Assembly (NCBI GenBank): GCA_964644605.1
Contig: CAZXWS010000063.1
Location: 1-16,831 of the forward strand
Length of the DNA: 16,831 bases
Origin: CAZLAJ01 sp964644605
GTDB lineage: Bacteria > Patescibacteriota > Microgenomatia > UBA1406 > GWC2-37-13
Reading direction: 5' to 3'
This document shows, in pieces, positions 1 through 7,358 of this stretch. The notes beneath the pieces were generated by a model. The model saw nothing but the letters and a program-made list of their open reading frames with translations, did not search any database and was not told the origin of the DNA. How positions within the stretch are numbered: position 1 is the stretch's first letter; each line of letters begins with the position of its first letter. Made by a program: the position numbers and the translations under genes.

Positions 1-832
<832 letters not shown>

Positions 833-834
833 GA

Positions 835-857
835 TTTAAAAGTCTACGACTTTTAAA
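835..857 (-). other. Leader hairpin just upstream of mature 16S 5' end
   Basis: A 10-bp perfect stem (835-844 pairs with 848-857, 3-nt loop) sits at the predicted 16S 5' boundary, and a second small stem (859-864/873-878) lies beside it. These could be leader structures used in rRNA folding or processing. The RNase III stem that normally encloses 16S needs the 3' flank, which is not in the window, so this is only a structural observation. Confidence 0.4.
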
Positions 858-922
858 ATTAGGAGTTTTAATTCCTAACCCGATTACTAAATTAAATTGA
901 TTGGCTTTGTTTGACTGACGAA

Positions 923-935
923 TTATCAAAGTACT
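923..935 (-). promoter_or_regulatory. boxA-like rRNA antitermination element
   Basis: On the minus strand this reads AGTACTTTGATAA. It resembles the B. subtilis-type boxA (TGTTCTTTGAAAA) at about 10 of 13 positions. It lies downstream of both predicted rRNA promoters and ~90 nt before the 16S 5' end, where NusB/S10-dependent antitermination boxes are expected. The match is by eye and the sequence is AT-rich, so confidence is moderate. Confidence 0.4.
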
Positions 936-949
936 CACTGCGACTTACA

Positions 950-978
950 ATTTTATAGAAATAAAATTATAAAGTCAA
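950..978 (-). promoter_or_regulatory. rRNA promoter P2
   Basis: TTGACT (978-973), 17-nt spacer, TAAAAT (955-950), directed toward 16S. The predicted start is near 943, giving a ~110-nt leader. It is the second of two tandem promoters, an arrangement common for rRNA operons. The -10 also lies in a local AT-rich hairpin (949-968). Confidence 0.55.
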
Positions 979-1046
979 TAAAACACTCAATTGTAATGCA
1001 TACATCTTTGTTTTGCAAGGACATGCACGAATATGAAGTTTTATCT

Positions 1047-1076
1047 ATTTTACCAGATTAAATATAATTCTGTCAA
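1047..1076 (-). promoter_or_regulatory. rRNA promoter P1
   Basis: A consensus -35 TTGACA (1076-1071), 18-nt spacer and TAAAAT (1052-1047) point toward 16S. The -35 starts only two bases after the mreB stop codon (1081-1079), so there is no room for a terminator between them and mreB transcripts may run into the rRNA leader. The predicted start is near 1040. Confidence 0.65.
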
Positions 1077-1078
1077 CC

Positions 1079-2140
1079 CTAAATGTTTTTTATCGCGACC
1101 CTTTCAAGATTTTCTTCGTGTTCAGTTAATTTTAATAATCCATTTATCACTGCATCCTGGGGATTTTCACGGACAAAAGAATCAATCTTTAATTCTTTAG
1201 TAAAAAAGTTTTCAATTCCAGGTGCTTGCGTTATTCCCCCTGCTAACACAACGCCGCGATTATATATTTCTTCTACTACTTCTGGAGGCGAAATCTCAAT
1301 TAACTCTTTTGCTGCGTCTATAATTTGATTGAGATTGCTCAATAATGCTTCTTTTACTTCTGAAGATTTTAGTTTAATAGACTTCGGTAAGCCATTTTCA
1401 AGTGATTTTCCTCGGACAGTCATTCCTTCTTCAGTATCTGTGAAATTTAAAAGTTGTGTTTTTATTTCCTCTACAGTGATTTCACCCAATATAATTCCAT
1501 ACTTCAAATAACAATAGTTACTGATAAGGTGGTTCATATGTTCTCCGGCATTCCTCAAGGTTTTTTTGACAACGATTCCTCCGCCAGACAGTATGGCCAT
1601 CTCAATTAAGCCTCCACCGAGGTCAATAATAAGATTAGGTTGATGAGAAAATATATCGATACCAGTACCTGCTGCCACTGCAATAGGTTTAGGGACAAGA
1701 AATATTTTAGAAGCGCCGATTTTTGATGCGACTTCCTCGACTGCTCGTTGCTCAATTTCTGTAGCTATGGATGGTACTATTGTAATAATTCTAGTTGGTT
1801 GCCGGTAGATTTTACTTGTTTGGTACGGTGCGACAGCTTTATCCATAAACTTTTTAATGAGAGCTACTTCAGAGTCAAAGTCATGAATTACACCATTAAC
1901 TAATGGTCTAAGTACTTTTATGAATTCAGGTGTTTTTCCCATGATTCGTTTAGCTTCCTGCCCAAAAAAAACATACTCATTAGTTTTTGTGTTCAAACCT
2001 ACAACACTAGGTTCTCGTAAAACCACACCTTTATTTTTAATTGCGATGCGAGTATTTGTGGTACCTAAATCCATGCATATATCAAAGTAAGAAACGAAGG
2101 GTAGATTTAATTTCTTGAATGACTGTATAATATTCAGCAT
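1079..2140 (-). CDS. mreB: MreB-like bacterial actin, with atypical active-site residues
   Basis: This 353-residue protein is of normal MreB length. The actin-fold ATP motifs are recognisable in order: phosphate-1 DLGTTNTR (24-31), phosphate-2 DLGGGLIE (173-180) and adenosine loop VVLAGGITQAPG (297-308). The MreB-typical segment VRGKSLENGLPKSI lies at 242-255. The first residues (MLNIIQSFKK) form a short amphipathic stretch like the membrane anchor of other MreBs, supporting this start. MreB polymerises under the membrane and guides cell-wall synthesis. Two usually invariant places differ: the 'EEPMAAAIG' motif is VPKPIAVAAG (149-158), losing both glutamates, and the 'GGGTTE' threonines are Leu-Ile. 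No mreC/mreD follows; the 16S promoter begins directly after the stop. I found no convincing promoter or Shine-Dalgarno upstream. It could also be called an MreB/Mbl paralogue. Confidence 0.9.
   Translation of the reverse strand: MLNIIQSFKKLNLPFVSYFDICMDLGTTNTRIAIKNKGVVLREPSVVGLNTKTNEYVFFGQEAKRIMGKTPEFIKVLRPLVNGVIHDFDSEVALIKKFMDKAVAPYQTSKIYRQPTRIITIVPSIATEIEQRAVEEVASKIGASKIFLVPKPIAVAAGTGIDIFSHQPNLIIDLGGGLIEMAILSGGGIVVKKTLRNAGEHMNHLISNYCYLKYGIILGEITVEEIKTQLLNFTDTEEGMTVRGKSLENGLPKSIKLKSSEVKEALLSNLNQIIDAAKELIEISPPEVVEEIYNRGVVLAGGITQAPGIENFFTKELKIDSFVRENPQDAVINGLLKLTEHEENLERVAIKNI
2126..2131 (+). promoter_or_regulatory. -10 box for the Wzy_C/TPR gene, inside mreB
   Basis: TATAAT ends nine bases before the ATG at 2141, so transcription would begin within about three bases of the start codon. 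It lies inside the mreB coding sequence. The -35 region is poor: there is no TTG at 16-18 nt spacing. Confidence 0.5.
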
Positions 2141-4270
2141 ATGCTAGATAAAGCGATAAAAATTACTTATGGCTTATTATTTTTCGTAACTCCACTCATT
2201 ATGTATCCGAGTACTTCTGAAATTTTTGAGTTCAATAAACTGTTATTTATTTATATGTGCACTATTATTGTTATGGCACTTTGGTCAGTAAAAATGATTC
2301 AGTTACGAAGAATTATAATAAAAAAAACAATTGTTGACATCCCAATCGTTATTTTTCTTATTATCCTTATCCTTTCTACAATTTTCTCAATCGATAGGCA
2401 CACATCACTTTGGGGCTATTATGGACGTTTTAATGGTGGAGTAATTTCAATCCTCTCTTTTATAGTACTTTACTACGGCTTTGTATCGAATATTGGAAAA
2501 AAATATATTGAAAAGGTACTTTTATTATCCGTATATTCATCTCTTGCCGTTATACTGTGGGGGTTGCCGGGAAAGTTTGGATATGATCTCACCTGTTTTA
2601 TTTTTACAGGACAATTGAGTAATAGTTGTTGGACAGATCAGTTTCGTCCATCTGAAAGAATGTTCTCTACTCTTGGCCAACCCAATTGGCTCGGTGCTTA
2701 TTTAGCAGTAACTTTTTTTATAGCACTGTACTTTTTATTTAAACAAGATGATCATAAAAAAATAAATAACTCTTGGACTAATATAAAAGAAGTATGTCTC
2801 AATATATATATACCACTTAATTTTCTTATTATTCTCTATACTCGCTCGCGGTCTGCATTAGTTAGTGTGGCTATAGGTTGTGTTCTCTTTATCATGTATG
2901 AATTTTATATTGCTCTGACCAATGGGTCGAAGAAACACCATGTATTAAAAATCGCCATATTTAGCATTTCACTATTTTGTATGACCTTACTAGGGAAAAC
3001 AGGTATACCTAAAATTGATGCCCTGCTTAAGATCTCTGCAGCAAAACCAGTTGTTGTTCAAAACTTACCTGCTGCTTCTTTGACAAATCAACCTAAAAAA
3101 ATAGAGATTACAGATTCATTGGATATCCGAAAGATTGTATGGCAAGGAGCTATAGAACTTGGTAAACAGTACCCGATGTTTGGTACTGGCCCAGAGACGT
3201 TTGCATATGCCTATTATTTTGTTCGTCCGCAGTCGCATAATCTAACAACGGAGTGGGACTATATTTATAACAAAGCTCATAATGAATATCTTAATTATTT
3301 AGCCACGACGGGTTATTTAGGTCTCATTGCGTATATGTCTGTTATTACTATGTCTATATATGCGTTTGCAATGAATGCACTTAAAGGGAAAAAAAATGCT
3401 CAATTACTATCGTTTTGTCTTTTATTATCTTACATAACGATACTGCTAACTAATTTTTTTGGTTTTTCTGTGACGACTGTAAATTTATTTTTTTTCCTAC
3501 TTCCCGCATTTATTCTGGCGTCAAAAAATGAAGAAACTGAACAAAGTGCTTCTAAACATTATAACCCAGCTCATCCTGTAGCTGTATTTGGAATTATTGT
3601 TGCCTCCGCTGTATTATTATTTGGAGTATTTTCCTATTGGTATGCAGACACACAATATAAAAAAGGTGATGATCTTTCCAAAGGGGCCGATTATCAAAAT
3701 GCTGCCTTTTATTTGAGTGATGCCCGAAAATGGCGTTCTGAGCATGTCTACGATGATAAACTATCGTTTGTATTAGCAAACCTTGCCTACCAAGCCGCTT
3801 CTCAACAGCAAAATCAAACAGCCAAACAACTTGTCGCACTTTCATATACATATAATAAAAACAGCATCAGCTCGTCACCGGAAAATATACTGTACTATAA
3901 AACAAGAGCTAAGGATTTTTATCTTTTTTTTCAATCAACGAATAATCCAGAATATCTGAAATTGGCAATTGATACACTGAACTCGGCAACAAAGCTAGCA
4001 CCCACAGATCCTAAGATTCCATATAGTCTGGCTGTTTTTTATTCCATTCTTGGTGATGTATATAAGGATAAGCAAGTAGAGTATCGTGCAAAATCTCTTG
4101 AAGCAGTAAACAAAGCGATTCAGATGAAATCAGATTATAAAGATAATTATATGTTGAAGGCTCAGTTGTTAAAAAAATATGGATCTAAAACTGAGTCTAA
4201 AAAAGTTTTTCAGTATGTGCTAGATCATTTTGATCCTCATGATCAGGACGCGATTGAAGGAACGAAGTGA
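2141..4270 (+). CDS. Wzy_C / O-antigen-ligase-type polytopic membrane protein with C-terminal TPR domain
   Basis: This 709-residue protein has roughly ten to eleven hydrophobic segments over residues 1-500, then a soluble helical tail. Family signs are FSTLGQPNWLGAYLA (175-189), YTRSRSALVSVAIG (233-246), a large extracytoplasmic loop (~290-395) and AHNEYLNYLATTGYLGL (379-395), which holds the conserved His-Asn of Wzy_C (PF04932) proteins. The tail (~505-709) looks like TPR repeats, for example around LAIDTLNSATKLAPTDPKIPYSLA. Relatives are O-antigen ligases (WaaL), polysaccharide polymerases (Wzy) and pilin O-oligosaccharyltransferases (PglL/TfpW); all transfer or join lipid-linked glycans outside the membrane. 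The exact role cannot be settled from sequence. Proximity to pilin genes makes pilin glycosylation plausible, which is inference. The start is set by the -10 nine bases upstream and the hydrophobic first helix. The stop is TGA. Confidence 0.85.
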   Translation: MLDKAIKITYGLLFFVTPLIMYPSTSEIFEFNKLLFIYMCTIIVMALWSVKMIQLRRIIIKKTIVDIPIVIFLIILILSTIFSIDRHTSLWGYYGRFNGGVISILSFIVLYYGFVSNIGKKYIEKVLLLSVYSSLAVILWGLPGKFGYDLTCFIFTGQLSNSCWTDQFRPSERMFSTLGQPNWLGAYLAVTFFIALYFLFKQDDHKKINNSWTNIKEVCLNIYIPLNFLIILYTRSRSALVSVAIGCVLFIMYEFYIALTNGSKKHHVLKIAIFSISLFCMTLLGKTGIPKIDALLKISAAKPVVVQNLPAASLTNQPKKIEITDSLDIRKIVWQGAIELGKQYPMFGTGPETFAYAYYFVRPQSHNLTTEWDYIYNKAHNEYLNYLATTGYLGLIAYMSVITMSIYAFAMNALKGKKNAQLLSFCLLLSYITILLTNFFGFSVTTVNLFFFLLPAFILASKNEETEQSASKHYNPAHPVAVFGIIVASAVLLFGVFSYWYADTQYKKGDDLSKGADYQNAAFYLSDARKWRSEHVYDDKLSFVLANLAYQAASQQQNQTAKQLVALSYTYNKNSISSSPENILYYKTRAKDFYLFFQSTNNPEYLKLAIDTLNSATKLAPTDPKIPYSLAVFYSILGDVYKDKQVEYRAKSLEAVNKAIQMKSDYKDNYMLKAQLLKKYGSKTESKKVFQYVLDHFDPHDQDAIEGTK

Positions 4271-4275
4271 TAAGA

Positions 4276-4324
4276 GATTTAAGATTGAGGATTTAAGAAT
4301 TAGGAATAAATTTACGAATTTACT
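4276..4324. repeat. Heptamer-periodic array A
   Basis: Seven consecutive 7-nt units keep phase just after the Wzy_C gene: GATTTAA at 4276 and 4290, related GATTGAG (4283) and GAATTAG (4297), then units drifting to ATTTACT. The second half doubles as the outer arm of the nested inverted repeat. See the finding on heptamer arrays. Confidence 0.55.
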
Positions 4325-4545
4325 AATTTTCAGTTTTCAATCAATTTACAAATGATTCAATTTTCAAACAGTATGTCATGCTGAGTCAGAAGAATATCTG
4401 ACGAAGCATCTAGCGGCAGCGTAAAACAAAGTAATTTCGCGTTCGCTAGATGCTTCATCCAGATTCTTCGATCTGGCTTCAGCATGACCTTAAACGTATT
4501 TGGAAATTGCTTCTTGAAAACTGTTTCGTAAATTTATTCCTAATT
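4298..4545. repeat. Nested inverted-repeat element filling a convergent intergenic gap
   Basis: A perfect 20-bp outer arm (4298-4317 against 4526-4545), a 10-bp middle arm (4331-4340 against 4514-4523) and a strong core palindrome (4375-4488) share one centre. The element occupies nearly all of the gap between two convergent genes (stops at 4270 and 4550). It could act as a bidirectional terminator for both, or be a REP/MITE-like palindromic element; no transposase or target-site duplication was seen. The remaining intergenic bases hold nothing else I recognise. Confidence 0.75.
4375..4488. repeat. Core palindrome of the element (REP/MITE-like)
   Basis: GTCATGCTGA at 4375-4384 pairs with 4479-4488, and GAAGCATCTAGCG at 4403-4415 pairs with 4444-4456. 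Between these, each arm holds its own smaller hairpin, around 4386-4401 and 4459-4476. The result would be a cruciform or long stem with side arms. Short palindromes beginning GTCATGCTGA and containing GAAGCATCTAG resemble dispersed repeats seen in unrelated bacteria, from memory only. Confidence 0.7.
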
Positions 4546-4549
4546 TAAA

Positions 4550-5053
4550 TCACGTTCCTGCAATTATTGGTACTGGAGTTATATTGGGGCTAAAGACAGT
4601 AAATTTACATGCGTTACAGCCGCCACATGTAATAGCAGAACCTGCTCCATTATCGAATCCACTTTGACTTATATTACTTCCTTTATCTTGTGCGTTCTCC
4701 AGACATGAATAGAGTCTATAATATGTACCGTCAGACTGATACTGATAGTTGTTTGTACTAACAGGATCATTTGGTATTTCCTGCATGTATAGTTTTCCGC
4801 TGTCAACATCTTTTAATGAAGCGCCGTATTGAACTGCTGCAGGTAACGGATATGTATGTTTGTCTTCATAATAGAGCTCTACAGCTCGGCGTATTTGTTC
4901 AAGATCTTGTTTCCTTCGCGCGTCTCTCCCCTTTTTTAACGATGTCATAAAGTTACCGATTACCATTGCAGAAAGTATAGCAATTATAATCATTACTAAT
5001 ATCAACTCGATGAGTGTAAATCCGTTTTGTTTATTATTTTCCAATAGTTTCAT
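4550..5053 (-). CDS. Type IV prepilin / GspG-like pseudopilin (orphan)
   Basis: A 167-residue prepilin with leader MKLLENNKQNG cut before F12: the class III signal GFTLIEL, Glu at mature position 5 and a hydrophobic N-terminal helix, followed by KGRDARRKQDLEQIRRAVELYY. This charged helix is typical of CPR pseudopilins. The globular part has an IPNDP motif (93-97), recalling the GspG-type loop, then YYRLYSCLENA and a cysteine cluster CGGCNAC (143-149). The same 'RL.xCLENA…CGG' layout occurs in the protein encoded at 14841-15293, so the two are paralogues. Pilins are inserted in the membrane, processed by prepilin peptidase and assembled by PilB/PilC. It stands alone between two membrane-protein genes. 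The stop (TGA) lies five bases from the nested inverted repeat. No Shine-Dalgarno is visible. Confidence 0.92.
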   Translation of the reverse strand: MKLLENNKQNGFTLIELILVMIIIAILSAMVIGNFMTSLKKGRDARRKQDLEQIRRAVELYYEDKHTYPLPAAVQYGASLKDVDSGKLYMQEIPNDPVSTNNYQYQSDGTYYRLYSCLENAQDKGSNISQSGFDNGAGSAITCGGCNACKFTVFSPNITPVPIIAGT

Positions 5054-5086
5054 AAATGAGTTAAATTTAATATGCCCTTATTCGAT

Positions 5087-5118
5087 ACGAGCTGCGAAGA
5101 CGTTAGCCGTGAGCTCGT
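5087..5118. repeat. Inverted repeat in divergent intergenic region
   Basis: ACGAGCT (5087-5093) pairs with AGCTCGT (5112-5118) across an 18-nt loop, between the divergent orphan pilin and YfhO-type gene. It could be an operator or a leader hairpin; nothing in the sequence decides. Confidence 0.3.
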
Positions 5119-5142
5119 TATTCTATATAAATCAGTATATAG

Positions 5143-5148
5143 TATAAT
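5143..5148 (+). promoter_or_regulatory. -10 box for the YfhO-type gene
   Basis: TATAAT lies 17 nt before the ATG at 5166, giving a predicted leader of only ~10 nt with no Shine-Dalgarno. The -35 match is weak. Confidence 0.45.
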
Positions 5149-5165
5149 CACTACAAAATAATACT

Positions 5166-7358
5166 ATGAATTTAAAAAAAATAATAGCTTCACCTATTTT
5201 TTTTACTTCTATTTTCTATATTTTTCTGACAATATTTTTTTATAATAAAGTTTTATTCACACCTGACTTTGGTTCCAGTGATGCATACCATGTTAACTAT
5301 TCTGCGAAATACTTTCTTGCTCAAAATTATCATCATTTCCATATTCCCTTTTGGACCAATTTACTTCAGGGAGGATTTCCCTTTATAGCGGAGAGTCAGA
5401 CAGGGGCTTTTAATATTTTAAATTTGTTTTTTTTAACATTCCTTCCATTTGCTATCGCATATCCTTTACTATATACATCATCTCTATTTTTATTGACACT
5501 GGGATTCTATTTTATTCTTAGAGAGTTTAAATTTAATAAATGGTACTCAGTATTGCTTGCACTTAATTTTACATTTAATGGGGCAATCATATTTCGCTTA
5601 CCTCATCTCAATCTAATCCAGACTATTGCCTATTTTCCCCTGCTTGTGTGGTGCTTTATGAAATATGTAAAAACTATAAAAGTAAGATATCTTTTGCTAA
5701 TTCCTTTTTTTACGTCGCAAATGCTCTTTGCTGGACACACTCAAGCAGCATTTGTATCGCTGTGTGGGCTACTACTGTTTGCAGTATCCAGTATGTACAT
5801 ATTTAGACTGCCAATGAAGCGATATATATCAAGCGTTATAGTTCTTTTGATTTTGCTCGCATTTGGGTTCTTATTTGCTGCGCCTCAATTATTGCCCTCA
5901 ATCGTATTAAGTAAAGTTGCTATCCGTTCTCTTGAATTAGATTACGATACAGCTACTCTGTTCCCATTTGAATTTAAAAATCTATTAAATTTCATTAATC
6001 CTTTTATTTTTGGAAACCCCAAATATGGCACTTATCCTCCTTACTCTACAGATTGGGGTATTTTTTGGGAAAATACGCCCTATGTTGGTGTCCTAATGTT
6101 CGCTATATGGCTACTTAGTTTTCCTAGCTTAATTTTCTTGAAAAATAAAAAAAATCTGGTGCGTATTTTTATTGTTTGTAATATCTCATTCCTGGTATTC
6201 GTTTTATGTGCGCTTGGTAAAAGTTCCCCACTCTACTTTATCTATAACTTTCCCCCATTTAACATGTTCCGAGTTCCTTCCAAATTTTTAATTCCAGCAG
6301 TTTTCTTTTTCTTCATGGCAGTTTCTGCATCAATATTTTTCGTTACACAAACGCGGTCAAAAATTTTAAAGTATTTACTCTTCAGTTTATTGTGCATTAA
6401 TTTATTGGATTTGTTAGTAACTGGATACTCGTACCACTTGTTTGTACCTAGTTCAGCATTACGCAGTGATAAAACTCTTGCTAATCTTGATCCTCGTTAT
6501 AATTATATTTCATTGGGAGCGTCAGAAGCATGGAATACTTATTTTGTTAAAAAAGGTTGGACGGACAAAAAAAGTGTACGTTCATATATTTTCAACATAA
6601 ACTATTTGTATCCGAACTCAAATTTACAGTTTGCGAAGTCCACTCTCGATGTCAATACTCCTGGATTGAAATTAAAACGCGTTGCTTTTATATATCAAAT
6701 GCTTTTATCGCAAATAAAGATAGTGAATAATCAAATTGAAGAAATTACACCAATGGGTAAACAGTTACTTGATTACACTAACACTCGATATATTATTAGC
6801 CATTATCCATTTAAAGCTGCAGAAATCAATATAATTAATAAGATTACACAAGGAAAAGAAACAATATATGTAGGAGAGGTACAACAACAAACCAAGACCG
6901 ATGCAATTTACTACTTTCCCGATTCGGCGACGATAGTAACGTACTTACAAGATTTAATGCAAAAACTAAATGAAACTGATTTAAAACATACGGCCATACT
7001 AGAAAAAAGTGTAAACACATCTTACTTTAATACTCTCTCTGACTATAAATTGACTACTATAAAACAGACAGAAAATGAGTACGAATTTAGATATCAATCG
7101 AGCTATCCTAAGTTTTTAGTTATTAAAGTAAATAATTATCCTGAGTGGAGTATATATGTTGATGGTAAAAAAATTGATGGGTATAAAGTTAACCTTATGC
7201 ATACTGGGATAACCTTGGATAGAGGTTCTCACAGCGTGCGAGTGGTATATGAAAATAACTCTGTAAAAAAAGGAGTTCTTATTGCAGTTTTTACATTGCC
7301 CGCGTTAATAGGATTTTTATACGTATTAAAACGTTTGCAGCGGTATCTGTTTCTTTAG
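5166..7358 (+). CDS. YfhO-family polytopic membrane protein (GT-C-like)
   Basis: This 730-residue protein has about a dozen hydrophobic segments in residues 1-425 and again at the extreme C-terminus (~705-728). An N-terminal extracytoplasmic loop carries HIPFWTNLLQGGFPFIAESQ (~58-77), the YfhO-type W-x-P-GG-P pattern. After a soluble domain (~430-645) a beta-rich module contains YPEWSIYVDGKKIDG and a DRGSHSVRVVYENN stretch, matching the C-terminal 'W…DGK…G.H.V.F.Y.P' module of YfhO (PF09586). B. subtilis YfhO is implicated in glycosylating lipoteichoic acid, so a glycosyl transfer role on the outer face is plausible; the acceptor is unknown. The gene is convergent with the next one and overlaps its 3' end by 33 bp. 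A short-leader -10 box lies upstream. Confidence 0.82.
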   Translation: MNLKKIIASPIFFTSIFYIFLTIFFYNKVLFTPDFGSSDAYHVNYSAKYFLAQNYHHFHIPFWTNLLQGGFPFIAESQTGAFNILNLFFLTFLPFAIAYPLLYTSSLFLLTLGFYFILREFKFNKWYSVLLALNFTFNGAIIFRLPHLNLIQTIAYFPLLVWCFMKYVKTIKVRYLLLIPFFTSQMLFAGHTQAAFVSLCGLLLFAVSSMYIFRLPMKRYISSVIVLLILLAFGFLFAAPQLLPSIVLSKVAIRSLELDYDTATLFPFEFKNLLNFINPFIFGNPKYGTYPPYSTDWGIFWENTPYVGVLMFAIWLLSFPSLIFLKNKKNLVRIFIVCNISFLVFVLCALGKSSPLYFIYNFPPFNMFRVPSKFLIPAVFFFFMAVSASIFFVTQTRSKILKYLLFSLLCINLLDLLVTGYSYHLFVPSSALRSDKTLANLDPRYNYISLGASEAWNTYFVKKGWTDKKSVRSYIFNINYLYPNSNLQFAKSTLDVNTPGLKLKRVAFIYQMLLSQIKIVNNQIEEITPMGKQLLDYTNTRYIISHYPFKAAEINIINKITQGKETIYVGEVQQQTKTDAIYYFPDSATIVTYLQDLMQKLNETDLKHTAILEKSVNTSYFNTLSDYKLTTIKQTENEYEFRYQSSYPKFLVIKVNNYPEWSIYVDGKKIDGYKVNLMHTGITLDRGSHSVRVVYENNSVKKGVLIAVFTLPALIGFLYVLKRLQRYLFL

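Noticed and set aside
3594..3851. Minus-strand frame of 85 codons inside the Wzy_C/TPR gene
   Set aside because: It is antisense to the TPR coding region and shows no recognisable features.
4375..4488. CRISPR-like or IS terminal repeat interpretation of the palindrome
   Set aside because: There is only one palindromic unit, no spacers, no transposase frame and no clear target-site duplication.
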